Assembly (NCBI GenBank): GCA_963789175.1
Contig: CAWBJO010000007.1
Span: 930,001 to 994,000 of the forward strand
Source of the DNA: CAWBJO01 sp963789175
GTDB lineage: Bacteria; Pseudomonadota; Alphaproteobacteria; Rhizobiales; Aestuariivirgaceae
DNA: 64,000 nt
Reading direction: 5' to 3'
Part shown: piece by piece, positions 53,241 to 62,361 of the stretch
Numbering within the stretch: position 1 is the first letter of the stretch
Layout: the number at the start of each line of letters is the position of its first letter
Notes under the pieces: generated by a model
Seen by the model: only the letters and a program-made list of their open reading frames with translations
The model's database searches: none
Told to the model about the DNA's origin: nothing
Position numbers and translations under genes: made by a program

Positions 53241-54893
53241 TCAGGCCAGCATCAGGTCGGAGCCGTAGGTGCTCATGTCAAGCGTCGTGGCATCGAAGTC
53301 GTACATCACGACGTGGTTGAGCGAGGAATCGTAGCCGTCGAATGTGATGGTCGAGTCCTTGGTCGTGTCGTCATATGCGACGTGGATGTCGGACGTGTCG
53401 AGAACGTCCCGGAAGCTCAGGATCAGCGACTCGCCGTCCTGGAAATCTTCGATGATCGCGATGCCGCCCGCCTGGTAGACGAAGATGTCCGTGCCGTTGC
53501 CGCCGTACATCGTGTCGACGTCGCCCTCCTCCCCGCCCATGCCGTTGGCGCTCTCGAGCCGGTCGTTGCCGTCGCCTCCATTGAGGTAGTCGCTGCCTCG
53601 GCCGCCTTGGAGAAGGTCGTTGCCGGTCTTCAGATCGCTTGAATCGCCGAAGATACGATCATTGCCAGCCAATCCAAACAGGCTGTCGTTGCCACCCCCA
53701 CCCCATAGGTCGTCGGCTCCGGCGTCGCTATCACTGTCGTCTCCCCATATGACATCATCATCACTGCCACCGTTTGCAGAGTCGTTTCCCGCGCCCCCGA
53801 TGATCGTGTCGTTTCCATACGAAACGTAGCTAAGACCAGGGCCGTCGAGTTCGAGGAACGCGTCGTCGCCTGCACCTCCTACAAAGCTATCGTTTCCATA
53901 GGAGCCGATGAAAAAGTCGTCACCGCCATAACCATAGATCGTGTCGTTCCCGGCCTTGGTGTAAAAAGAATTGTTTTCGTCCGTTCCGTAGCCCAGGAAA
54001 TCCCGATTATGCGACGGTGAGAGGTTCTCGACATTTTTGACATCCGCGAGATTGAAAGTGTCGAGCGACGTGTAGACGTAGTCCTCACCCCCGTCCTCGA
54101 GTTCGACGACGACATCGTCTCCGTCAATGAAATACGTGTCGTTGCCTCCGCCTCCAATGAGCGTATCGGAGCCGGCGACTCCGTCGAGAGTGTCGTGATT
54201 CTGTCCGCCCGTAATGACATTGTCGAGATCGTTGCCCGTTCCCACGAAACGTGCGCTGATTGTCCCGGCATATGAAAGGTTTTCAGTATTTGGAAGATTG
54301 ACCAGGCTGAATTCGGAAAGAAACTGGTCAGTCCACCGCAATGGACCCACAATCTGAGTCATGATCGTGTCGATACCCTCGCCCTCGGCCTCGGTGACGA
54401 CGTCGCTGAGGCTGTCGATGACATAGGTGTCGTCGCCCTTGCCGCCGATCAGGGTGTCGTTGCCGGTGCCGCCGTCGAGCGTGTCGTTGCCGATGCCGCC
54501 GCGGATGATGTTGGCATGGCTGTTGCCGACGCCGTGGAATTGCCCCGTGCCCGTGTAGGTCAGGTTTTCGAGGTCGGCGAGGGCCGCGAAGCTGTAGGAC
54601 GACAGGGTCGTGCGCACCTCGTCGGTGCCTTCGTCCGTCTTCTCCGTGACGACGTCGCCCGCATCGTCGACGACGTAGGTGTCGTCGCCCTTGCCGCCGA
54701 TGAGCGTGTCGGCGCCGGTGAGCCCGTCCAGGGTGTCGTTGCCGATGTTGCCGGTGATTGCGTTGTCGGCCCGGTTGCCGGTGCCCTTGAAGTCCGACGT
54801 GCCGGTGTAGGTCAGGGTTTCGATTCGTTGGTCGGTCTCGAGGCTATAGATCGCATTCGCCGTTCTTACGGCGTCGATGGGTCGCTTGGCCAT
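53241..54893 (-). CDS. RTX-type calcium-binding repeat protein, large paralogue (550 aa)
   Basis: A 550-aa acidic protein of GGxGxDxLxx repeats, which form calcium-binding beta-rolls in type I-secreted proteins. Two to three LTYTG modules of about 90 residues open it (ENLTYTGTGQFHGVGN, GKGDDTYVVDDAGDVVTE), then a glycine/aspartate repeat core (SDDDVIWGDDSDSD, GGRGSDYLNGGDGNDRLESA) and a C-terminal domain (AIIEDFQDGESLILSF) shared with the neighbour. There is no signal peptide, no pore-forming or enzymatic domain. The ATG at 54893 aligns with the paralogue's start. A type I secretion system is not in the window. Confidence 0.85.
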   Translation of the reverse strand: MAKRPIDAVRTANAIYSLETDQRIETLTYTGTSDFKGTGNRADNAITGNIGNDTLDGLTGADTLIGGKGDDTYVVDDAGDVVTEKTDEGTDEVRTTLSSYSFAALADLENLTYTGTGQFHGVGNSHANIIRGGIGNDTLDGGTGNDTLIGGKGDDTYVIDSLSDVVTEAEGEGIDTIMTQIVGPLRWTDQFLSEFSLVNLPNTENLSYAGTISARFVGTGNDLDNVITGGQNHDTLDGVAGSDTLIGGGGNDTYFIDGDDVVVELEDGGEDYVYTSLDTFNLADVKNVENLSPSHNRDFLGYGTDENNSFYTKAGNDTIYGYGGDDFFIGSYGNDSFVGGAGDDAFLELDGPGLSYVSYGNDTIIGGAGNDSANGGSDDDVIWGDDSDSDAGADDLWGGGGNDSLFGLAGNDRIFGDSSDLKTGNDLLQGGRGSDYLNGGDGNDRLESANGMGGEEGDVDTMYGGNGTDIFVYQAGGIAIIEDFQDGESLILSFRDVLDTSDIHVAYDDTTKDSTITFDGYDSSLNHVVMYDFDATTLDMSTYGSDLMLA

Positions 54894-55090
54894 GGGAGGT
54901 CTCTCCGTCAATGTCGTTCGTCGTGTGACATCGGCCTACCCGACCAGGCTGCGGACCCAAAAATCGAGTCCATAGACACACCACATAGTCTGCCTACGGA
55001 TCGTGTCGATGCGGGCGAGAAGCGCAACCTCCCGTCTGCAATCGTCGGTCTCGCGACAATGCGTCACGCATGCGGAGCACCGGCCAAAGA

Positions 55091-55126
55091 GAAAACCCGC
55101 CCCGCGACGATGCGGGAGCGGGTCTT
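55091..55126 (-). terminator. Terminator after the smaller RTX gene
   Basis: On the minus strand, ACCCGCTCCCGC and its near-complement GCGGGGCGGGT form a long GC-rich stem with one bulge, followed by TTTTCTCTTT. It lies just after the RTX stop at 55149 and would separate the two RTX genes. Confidence 0.75.
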
Positions 55127-55148
55127 GCACTCGATGATGGAAATGCGG

Positions 55149-56003
55149 CTAAGCGAAATCGCCGCCCAGCGTCACATAGAAGCCGTCGTCGCTGACCGCG
55201 AGCGACATCGCATCATAGTCGAGGAGCACGACGCTGAAGGCCGCCGAGTCGTGGTTGTCGAACGTGATCGTCGAGTCGCCGCTTGCCGCATCGTATGCGA
55301 CATTGACCTCGTTCGCGTCGAGGCTGTTCATCAGGCTGATCAGCAATGTCTCGCCGTCCTGGAAATCGTTGATGATGGTTTTGCCGCCGGACTGATAGAC
55401 GAACGTGTCGTCGCCCGCCCCGCCGATCAGCGTGTCCACGTCCCAGGTGTCCCCGTTGAGGCCGCTGGCGCTCTCGAGCCGGTCGTCGCCGGCGCCGCCG
55501 CTGATCCAGTCGCTGCCGAGCCCGCCCTGGAGCGTATCGTCGCCGGCATTTCCGATAAGGTCGTCGGAGCCGCTGCCGCCGTTCATGAAATCATTGCCGC
55601 TGCCGCCCGTCAGCACGTTGCCGAGGCTGTTGCCGGTGCCCGAGAAGTTCGCGTTGCCCGTATAGGTGATGTTCTCGACATTGGCGATGTTGGCGATCGA
55701 GTAGGAGGAAAGGCTCGTTTTGATTTCGTCCGTGCCCTGGCCCGAAAGCTCCGTGACGACATCGCCCGCATCGTCGACGACATAGACGTCGTTGCCCTTG
55801 CCGCCGATGAGCGTGTCGACCCCGCTGCCGCCGTCCAGGGTATCGGCGCCGTCGCTGCTCGTGATGACGTTGTCAGCCTTGTTGCCGGTGCCCTGGAAGT
55901 TCGATTTGCCGGTATAGGTGAGGTTCTCGATCCGCTCGTCGAATGCAATGCTGTAGGTCGTGTTATTCGTCTTCACGAGGTCGAGTTTCGATCGCTTGTC
56001 CAT
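55149..56003 (-). CDS. RTX-type calcium-binding repeat protein, small paralogue (284 aa)
   Basis: A 284-aa paralogue of the gene at 53241. It has two LTYTG modules (ENLTYTGKSNFQGTGN, GKGNDVYVVDDAGDVVTE), four or five GGxGxD nonapeptides (GGSGNDFMNGGSGSDDLIG, LQGGLGSDWISGGAGDD) and the same C-terminal domain (TIINDFQDGETLLISL). No signal peptide is seen, as expected for type I secretion. The ATG at 56003 has AGGACA upstream; this site can pair with an ATGTCCTG further up the leader. Confidence 0.85.
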   Translation of the reverse strand: MDKRSKLDLVKTNNTTYSIAFDERIENLTYTGKSNFQGTGNKADNVITSSDGADTLDGGSGVDTLIGGKGNDVYVVDDAGDVVTELSGQGTDEIKTSLSSYSIANIANVENITYTGNANFSGTGNSLGNVLTGGSGNDFMNGGSGSDDLIGNAGDDTLQGGLGSDWISGGAGDDRLESASGLNGDTWDVDTLIGGAGDDTFVYQSGGKTIINDFQDGETLLISLMNSLDANEVNVAYDAASGDSTITFDNHDSAAFSVVLLDYDAMSLAVSDDGFYVTLGGDFA

Positions 56004-56006
56004 GAT

Positions 56007-56085
56007 ATGTCCTGTTTTTTGGGGGAGCGGAGCCTGTGGCTCGCGGTTCGTCATGGGCGCGTCGTAGCCCGCCCTTTCAGGACAT
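56007..56085 (-). promoter_or_regulatory. Leader of the small RTX gene with an inverted repeat over the ribosome-binding site
   Basis: ATGTCCTG (plus strand, 56007-56014) and CAGGACAT (56078-56085) are perfect 8-bp complements 63 nt apart. On the mRNA (minus strand) the copy nearest the ATG contains the AGGACA ribosome-binding sequence, so pairing would hide it. Confidence 0.45.
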
Positions 56086-56170
56086 GACAAAATCGATCCT
56101 ATCGGCATTGCTTATGAGGACGTTAACGAGCGAAATTCGCAACTCGCTTCGAGGCGCCGTGCCAGCGGGC

Positions 56171-56851
56171 TCAGCTTCCCGGTGCCGCCTCGTTGAGCGC
56201 GACGCTGATGAGGCGGAGCGCTTCCGGGCTCGTCCAGTCCGCCGGACCGAGCAGGCGGCCAATTTCGCGGCCCTCGCGATCGATGAGAACGGTGGCCGGC
56301 AGCCCGAGCGCGCTCAGGAGCTCGATCGATTTCGAAGTCGGATCGACATAGAGCTTGAGCCCGCGCGCCTGCGTTTCACCGAGGAAGGTCGCAGCCTTGG
56401 CGCTCTCGCGGTCGAGGCTTATGGCCACCACCTCGAAATCCTTCGAGCCGTAGCGGCGTTCGAGGCCGGCGAGCTGCGGCATTTCCTTCCGGCACGGCGC
56501 ACACCAGGTGGCCCACAGGTTGACGAGCACCACGCGGCCGCGCCACTCCTTGATGGAGCGCGTCTTGGCCGCCGCATCGAGGAAGAACAGCTCCGCCACC
56601 GGCTTGCGTTCGGGCTTGACCACGAAGGCGGAGAGATTTCCGGTCGCCAGCGCCTTGGTTACGGTTTTCGGCTCGGTCGGGGGTGGCAGGTCCGAGACAA
56701 GGTCCGGAATCTGGACGGGCGTTAACTGTTCGTTGCCATTCGACCCCCAGAACAGGTAAATGCCCGCTAGAACGGCGATCACGGCCGCGAAGCCGGCGCC
56801 TCCCCTGAGGTTTCGGGGAGCGGCCGTGTTCGGAGCTTTGCCATTCATCAT
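56171..56851 (-). CDS. tlpA: TlpA-like membrane-anchored thioredoxin
   Basis: A 226-aa thiol:disulfide protein of the TlpA/ResA type. One helix (FAAVIAVLAGIYLFW, residues 21-35) anchors a periplasmic domain with active site WCAPC (C117, C120) and the family marks VVLVNLWATW and GLPATVLIDREGREIG. In rhizobia TlpA reduces copper chaperones and the cytochrome oxidase CuA site. It differs from ccmG here by its WCAPC motif and a proline-rich linker. It is divergent from argH. Confidence 0.88.
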   Translation of the reverse strand: MMNGKAPNTAAPRNLRGGAGFAAVIAVLAGIYLFWGSNGNEQLTPVQIPDLVSDLPPPTEPKTVTKALATGNLSAFVVKPERKPVAELFFLDAAAKTRSIKEWRGRVVLVNLWATWCAPCRKEMPQLAGLERRYGSKDFEVVAISLDRESAKAATFLGETQARGLKLYVDPTSKSIELLSALGLPATVLIDREGREIGRLLGPADWTSPEALRLISVALNEAAPGS

Positions 56852-56886
56852 CTGATTGAACCTCGTCGAATCCGGATCATCGAAGC

Positions 56887-58269
56887 ATGACCAACAAGAT
56901 GTGGGGGGGCAGGTTCTCCTCGGGTCCCGCCGAGATCATGGAGGAGATAAACGCTTCGATCGGCTTTGACCACCTTTTGTTCGCGCAAGACATAAGAGGG
57001 TCCAGGGCCCATGCCAAGATGCTCGCGGAACAAGGCATTATTTCGAGATCCGACGCCGATGCGATCCTGAAGGGACTCGACCGCATCGAGACCGAGATCT
57101 CGCAAGGGAAATTCGCCTTCTCGCGCGCCCTCGAGGACATCCACATGAACATCGAGGCGCGCCTTGCCGACCTCATCGGCGAACCGGCCGGCCGTCTTCA
57201 CACCGCCCGGTCGCGCAACGACCAGGTGGCGGTCGACTTTCGCCTTTACGTTCGCGACAACATCGACCGCTTCGATGAAGGCATCCGCGCTCTGCAAAGC
57301 GCCCTGGCGGAGAAGGCGCGCGACTACGCCGCCACCGTCATGCCGGGCTTCACCCATATGCAGCCTGCCCAGCCGGTCACCTTCGGCCACCACTGCCTTG
57401 CCTATGTCGAGATGCTGGCCCGCGACCGCGGCCGCCTCGCCGATGCCCGCCGGCGTCTGAATGAATCGCCGCTCGGCGCCGCCGCCCTCGCCGGTACGTC
57501 TTTCCCGATCGACCGTGCCATGACGGCGCGCGAGCTCGGCTTCGATGCGCCGATGCGCAACTCGCTCGACGCCGTCGCCGACCGCGACTTCGTGCTCGAG
57601 ACGCTGGCGGCGCTCGCTATTTCGGCCATGCACCTGTCGCGCCTTGCCGAGGAGATCGTGCTGTGGGCCTCGTCTCAGTACCGCTTCATCTCACTCTCCG
57701 ACAGGTTCACGACCGGCTCGTCCATCATGCCGCAGAAGCGCAACCCGGATGCCGCCGAGCTGGTGCGGGCGAAGGTCGGCCGCATCATCGGCGCATTGAC
57801 GTCGCTTCTCGTCGTGTTGAAGGCCCTGCCGCTGGCCTATGCGAAGGACATGCAGGAGGACAAGGAGCCGTTCTTCGATGCCGCAGCGTCCTTCGCGCTG
57901 GCGCTGGCCGCCATGACCGGCATGGTCGCGGACCTCGTACCCGACGCGGCGGCGATGCGGGCTGCGGCATCTGGAGGGTATTCTACCGCCACCGACCTTG
58001 CCGACTGGCTGGTGGCGAAGCTGGGCCTGCCGTTTCGCGAGGCCCATCACGTGACGGGTCGCATCGTCGCCATGGCCGCCGAAAAGTCGATTCCGCTGCA
58101 CGAGATGGATCTTCCCGCACTGCAGAAGGTGCACCCCGCCATCACCGGCGAAGTCTTTGGCGTCCTGACGGTCGAGGCCTCCGTGGCCTCGCGCCGGAGC
58201 TTCGGCGGAACGGCGCCCGACAGCGTCCGCGCCGAGGCCGAGCGCTGGCTGAAGGCGCTGACCGCGTGA
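56887..58269 (+). CDS. argH: Argininosuccinate lyase
   Basis: A 460-aa fumarase-superfamily lyase that splits argininosuccinate into arginine and fumarate. The signature loop GSSIMPQKRNPDAAELVRAK, the N-terminal MWGGRFSSGPAEIMEEINAS and the HTARSRNDQVAVDFRLYV motif are all present. Length is standard. It heads the argH-lptM-lysA set. Confidence 0.97.
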   Translation: MTNKMWGGRFSSGPAEIMEEINASIGFDHLLFAQDIRGSRAHAKMLAEQGIISRSDADAILKGLDRIETEISQGKFAFSRALEDIHMNIEARLADLIGEPAGRLHTARSRNDQVAVDFRLYVRDNIDRFDEGIRALQSALAEKARDYAATVMPGFTHMQPAQPVTFGHHCLAYVEMLARDRGRLADARRRLNESPLGAAALAGTSFPIDRAMTARELGFDAPMRNSLDAVADRDFVLETLAALAISAMHLSRLAEEIVLWASSQYRFISLSDRFTTGSSIMPQKRNPDAAELVRAKVGRIIGALTSLLVVLKALPLAYAKDMQEDKEPFFDAAASFALALAAMTGMVADLVPDAAAMRAAASGGYSTATDLADWLVAKLGLPFREAHHVTGRIVAMAAEKSIPLHEMDLPALQKVHPAITGEVFGVLTVEASVASRRSFGGTAPDSVRAEAERWLKALTA

Positions 58270-58327
58270 CGCTTGGCGGGTCGAGGTCGATGCGTTACAA
58301 CGAGCCGTTCGGAAAGCGGGTGCCGGC

Positions 58328-58468
58328 ATGAGGATTGTTAAGCAGGTTCTGTGCTTGGTCGTTCTTTCCGGGCTCCTCGCCGCCTGCGGGGTCAAGGGCG
58401 ATCTTGACCCGCCGTCCGGAGCGGAGCAAAGGAAGGACGAGCCCATCGTCCTCGACAAGATCATCTAG
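58328..58468 (+). CDS. lptM: Small lipoprotein LptM-like (YifL family)
   Basis: A 46-aa lipoprotein: signal peptide with lipobox LLAAC (acylated C20), then GVKGDLDPPSG and a charged tail. In E. coli, LptM (YifL) assists assembly of the LptD outer-membrane LPS transporter. The identification rests on length, lipobox, the CGxKGxL start of the mature part and the conserved place between argH and lysA. Confidence 0.85.
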   Translation: MRIVKQVLCLVVLSGLLAACGVKGDLDPPSGAEQRKDEPIVLDKII

Positions 58469-58479
58469 TCGCCTCGCCC

Positions 58480-59763
58480 ATGCACCACTTCGCCTATGTG
58501 AACGGCGTGCTCCATGCCGAGGACGTCAGCCTGACCGTTCTTGCCGACGAGGTCGGCACGCCCTTCTATTGCTACGCGACCGCCACCCTCGAGCGTCATG
58601 CCCGCGTCGTCGCCGAGGCGTTCTCCGGTCTCGATCATCTCGTCTGCTATTCGGTCAAGGCGAATTCGAACCAGGCCGTGCTGAAGACCCTCGCCGACTG
58701 CGGCATGGGCTTCGACGTCGTCTCCGAAGGTGAGCTGCGCCGTCTTCTCGCGCTCGGCGTGCCGGGCCGCAAGATCGTCTTCTCGGGTGTCGGCAAGACC
58801 GCCCGCGAGATGGCCATCGCCCTCAAGGAAGGTGTCGCGTGCTTCAACGTCGAGTCCGAGCCGGAGCTCGAGCTCTTGAACGGCATCGCCTTGCGGCTCG
58901 CCACCCGCGCCCCCGTCTCGCTGCGCATCAATCCCGACGTCGATGCCGGGACGCACGAGAAGATCACCACCGGACGGTCCGACAGCAAGTTCGGTATCCC
59001 GCACGGGCGCGCCCGCGACGCCTATGCCCATGCCGCGCGGTTGCCTGGCATCGACATCGTCGGCGTCGACATGCACATCGGCAGCCAGATCACCGCGCTC
59101 GCGCCTTTCACGGCCGCCTATCGGGTGCTTGCCGGACTCGTGGCAACCCTGCGCGCCGACGGCCATGCGATCCGTCATATCGACATCGGCGGCGGGCTCG
59201 GTGTCCCCTACCGCGGCACCAACGACATCCCGCCGCATCCCGACGAGTTCGCGCGCATGGTAAAGGCCGAGCTCGGCAATCTCGGCTGCCGCATCCTATT
59301 CGAACCCGGACGAATGATCGTCGGCAATGCCGGCATCCTCGTCGCGCGCGTCATCTACGTGAAGCCTGGCGCGGCCAAGACATTCATCGTCGTCGACGCC
59401 GCCATGAACGATCTCATCCGTCCGACCCTCTACGACGCCTGGCACGAGATGCTCCCCGTTGCGGAACCCGAGGTCGGTGCCCCCCGCCGGCGCGCCGATG
59501 TCGTCGGCCCCATCTGCGAATCCGGCGATTTCCTGGCCCGCGACCGCGATCTCGCCGCCCTTGCGGAAGGCGATCTTGTCGCCGTCATGACCGCAGGCGC
59601 CTATGGCGCGGTGCAGTCGGGCACCTACAATTCCCGGCCGCTCGTTCCCGAGGTGCTGGTCAAGGGCGGTCAGTTCGCGATCGTCCGTCCCCGTCAGACC
59701 TATGACGACCTGATCGGCCAGGACCGTCTAGCCGCCTGGCAGTCGGGACGCTTGCGGACCTGA
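58480..59763 (+). CDS. lysA: Diaminopimelate decarboxylase
   Basis: A 427-aa PLP enzyme of the alanine-racemase fold that makes lysine from meso-diaminopimelate. The PLP lysine is in CYSVKANSNQAVLKTL, and the substrate/PLP elements HIGSQITALAPF, IDIGGGLGVPY, ILFEPGRMIVGNAG and PICESGDFLARDR follow in order. It starts 11 nt after lptM. asd and dapF of the same pathway are also in this window. Confidence 0.97.
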   Translation: MHHFAYVNGVLHAEDVSLTVLADEVGTPFYCYATATLERHARVVAEAFSGLDHLVCYSVKANSNQAVLKTLADCGMGFDVVSEGELRRLLALGVPGRKIVFSGVGKTAREMAIALKEGVACFNVESEPELELLNGIALRLATRAPVSLRINPDVDAGTHEKITTGRSDSKFGIPHGRARDAYAHAARLPGIDIVGVDMHIGSQITALAPFTAAYRVLAGLVATLRADGHAIRHIDIGGGLGVPYRGTNDIPPHPDEFARMVKAELGNLGCRILFEPGRMIVGNAGILVARVIYVKPGAAKTFIVVDAAMNDLIRPTLYDAWHEMLPVAEPEVGAPRRRADVVGPICESGDFLARDRDLAALAEGDLVAVMTAGAYGAVQSGTYNSRPLVPEVLVKGGQFAIVRPRQTYDDLIGQDRLAAWQSGRLRT

Positions 59764-59813
59764 CGTTCTTGTGAGGCATTATTTGGCCGCACTGTGTGCT
59801 AGTATCCAAGCCC

Positions 59814-62351
59814 ATGAAGACGCCTCTGGACCGCCTTCTCGACCGCAAGCTATTTGAGGCCAGGGCTGCCATCGGCTTCGAGCGTTTGTGGTCCGCGAGT
59901 TTCGCCGCCATCCTGGTCGCGGCCGTGCTGGCGCTTGCGCTGTTGACCGGTGTTCTTGCCGCGCTGCCGGACACCGTGCGGCTCGGAGTTCTGGCGGCCT
60001 TCGCCCTCGCCTTCCTGTGGTCGCTGCGTCCCTTTCTGTCGCTCCGCCGCCCGTCCGAGGCCGAACTGCTGCGCCGCCTCGAGATCGAAACGGTCCTGAA
60101 GCATCGGCCCCTGTCGGCCCTGCGCGACGAGCTTGCCGACAAGCAGGCCGGCGCCGAAAGTTCGTTTCTGTGGCGCGAGCACCTTGCCCGCACCCGAGCC
60201 GCCATCGCGACGCTGCGCGCCGGCGTGCCGCGTTCGGACTGGGGGCGGCGCGATCCCTTCGCCCTTCGCAACGCCGTCTTCCTTGCCCTCATCGCGATTT
60301 TTCTATTGAACGCCCACGACTGGCGCGGGCGCATGTCGGCCGGCTTGAGCGCGGCGCCCGCGGCCACGGCCGACGTGCGCCTCGACGCTTGGATCACGCC
60401 GCCGAACTACACGGGCAAGCCGCCCGTCCTGCTCACCGGCGCCGATGGTACGGGCAATCTCGCCGTCGATGACGAGATCGTCGTGCCGGAGAATTCCGCC
60501 CTCATCGTGCGGTTCAACAATGCCGGCGAACCCGGTCTCAGGCTGGCCAAGCCGCGCGAGGACGGCTCGGCCGGCGACACCATCACGGAGCCGACGCTGG
60601 CCGCCAAACAGGAAGGCGCGGTCCATGAGACCAAGCTCACCCTCGATCGGCCGGTCGTGGTCGTGGCGAGCGACCGCGGCCGCGCCATTCGGACCTGGCG
60701 CATTGCCCTCATTCCCGACGCGCCGCCCGAAGTCGGCATCACCGGTCGCATCGAGACGACCGCCAATGCCGCCATCAGCGTTCCCTGGCAGGTGAAGGAC
60801 GACTACGGCGTCAGCGCGCTCGGTGCCGCGCTGCGCCTTTCCGACGAGCAGGAGGACGGGACCGGCATCTCCGACAGCGGCGTCTTTCTTTTCGACGCCC
60901 CCGATTTCACCGTGCAGCTTCCGAAGTCGGCCGTCCGCGCCGCCGAGGGCAAGGCCATCCAGGATTTGACTGCGCATCCATGGGCCGGCCTCATGGTCGA
61001 GCTGACCCTGACAGCGCGCGACGGCGCCGGCCAGGCGACCGAGAGCAAGCCGGTGCGCTTCAAGCTTCCCGAGCGCGAGTTCACCAAGCCGCTCGCCCGG
61101 GCGCTGGTTGAGCAGCGCCGCAAGCTCGTCATGCGCCCCGATGATCGCACCGACGTCCTCACGATGCTCGATGCGCTCGCGATTTGGCCCGACGACATCC
61201 TCGAGGAAAGCGGTGTCTATCTTGGACTGCGCCTGGCGCAGACGCAGCTCTACCGCGCCAAGTCCGATGCCGACGTGAAGCAGACGATCGAGCTTCTCTG
61301 GAAGATCGCGGTCAGCATCGAGGACGGCGAGACCAACGATGCCCGGCGCGATCTCGAGGCGGCCCGCAAGGCGCTGCAGGAAGCGCTGGCGCGCGGCGAC
61401 CCTCCGGAGAAGATTGCCGAGCTGATGCAGCGCCTGCGCGAAGCCATGGATCGCTTCCTGACCGCCATGATGAACGAGGCCCGTCGCAACCAGTCCGCCG
61501 AGCAGAGCCAGAGGAACCGTGAACGCGCAGCGGAAATGCGGGCCATCGATCCCCAGGATCTGAACCGGATGCTCGATGCCATTGAGAAGCTGGCACGCTC
61601 CGGGGCCAACGAGGCGGCCCAGGAGTTGCTCTCCCGCCTCGAGGAACTTCTGAGCAATCTCCAGCCCGGCATGGCGGAGATGTCGCCCGATCTCAATGCA
61701 CCGCTTGCCGAGATGCTCGAGCAGCTGGGCGAGATTCTCAAGCAGCAGCAGGAGCTCATGGACCAGACGTTCCGGATGCCCGAGCCCGGAATGGAAGGCG
61801 GCGAAATGGGTCAGGAGGGCATGGAGGGCCGCGAGCCTGGCATGCAGGGCAGTCAGCCGGGCGAGGGCGAAGGTCTGGCGCAGCAGCAAGACAAGCTTGC
61901 CCAGATGCTCGAGCAGCTGATGCAGCAGCTGGGCCAGAATGGCATGCAGTCGCCGGCGCCCTTCGGTCGCGCCCAGCGCAACATGGGCGATGCCTCGGGG
62001 GCCTTGCGGCGCACCGAGCGCGGCCGCGCGCTGAGCGAGCAGGACCAGGCGATGCAGGACCTGCGCCAGGGCGCCGAAACCATGGCCCGCAACCTCATGC
62101 AGCAGGGAACCGGGAATCAGGGCAACTACGGTCGCCATGGCGAGGCGCGCGGCGACGACCGCGATCCGTTGGGCCGTCCACTGCCAAGCCGCGGCGAGGA
62201 CTTCGGTCCCGAGCGCAACATGCTGCCGAGTGAAGCGGCCATCGAGAAAGCCCGCCGCATCCTCGAGTTCCTCCGCAGCCGCGCCAATGACGGCACCATG
62301 CAGAAGCTCGAGCGCGACTACCTCGACCGCCTGCTGCGCGGCCTCTACTGA
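59814..62351 (+). CDS. TIGR02302 (DUF4175) family large membrane protein
   Basis: An 845-aa alphaproteobacterial protein of unknown function. Three hydrophobic helices lie in the first 155 residues (SASFAAILVAAVLALALLTG, LGVLAAFALAFLWSL, AVFLALIAIFLLNAH), then a large beta-rich periplasmic region (about 160-440), and a helical, glutamine/methionine/glycine-rich tail (QQQELMDQTF, GMEGGEMGQEG). The conserved place after lysA and the DPLGRPLPSRGEDFGPE motif fit TIGR02302. I start at the ATG at 59814; a GTG at 59796 is possible. Confidence 0.85.
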   Translation: MKTPLDRLLDRKLFEARAAIGFERLWSASFAAILVAAVLALALLTGVLAALPDTVRLGVLAAFALAFLWSLRPFLSLRRPSEAELLRRLEIETVLKHRPLSALRDELADKQAGAESSFLWREHLARTRAAIATLRAGVPRSDWGRRDPFALRNAVFLALIAIFLLNAHDWRGRMSAGLSAAPAATADVRLDAWITPPNYTGKPPVLLTGADGTGNLAVDDEIVVPENSALIVRFNNAGEPGLRLAKPREDGSAGDTITEPTLAAKQEGAVHETKLTLDRPVVVVASDRGRAIRTWRIALIPDAPPEVGITGRIETTANAAISVPWQVKDDYGVSALGAALRLSDEQEDGTGISDSGVFLFDAPDFTVQLPKSAVRAAEGKAIQDLTAHPWAGLMVELTLTARDGAGQATESKPVRFKLPEREFTKPLARALVEQRRKLVMRPDDRTDVLTMLDALAIWPDDILEESGVYLGLRLAQTQLYRAKSDADVKQTIELLWKIAVSIEDGETNDARRDLEAARKALQEALARGDPPEKIAELMQRLREAMDRFLTAMMNEARRNQSAEQSQRNRERAAEMRAIDPQDLNRMLDAIEKLARSGANEAAQELLSRLEELLSNLQPGMAEMSPDLNAPLAEMLEQLGEILKQQQELMDQTFRMPEPGMEGGEMGQEGMEGREPGMQGSQPGEGEGLAQQQDKLAQMLEQLMQQLGQNGMQSPAPFGRAQRNMGDASGALRRTERGRALSEQDQAMQDLRQGAETMARNLMQQGTGNQGNYGRHGEARGDDRDPLGRPLPSRGEDFGPERNMLPSEAAIEKARRILEFLRSRANDGTMQKLERDYLDRLLRGLY

Positions 62352-62361
62352 CGCGACGCTC

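Noticed and set aside
53241..56003. RTX genes as a pore-forming toxin operon
   Set aside because: There is no acyltransferase, no hydrophobic pore domain and no secretion ATPase next to them. Only calcium-binding repeats are seen.
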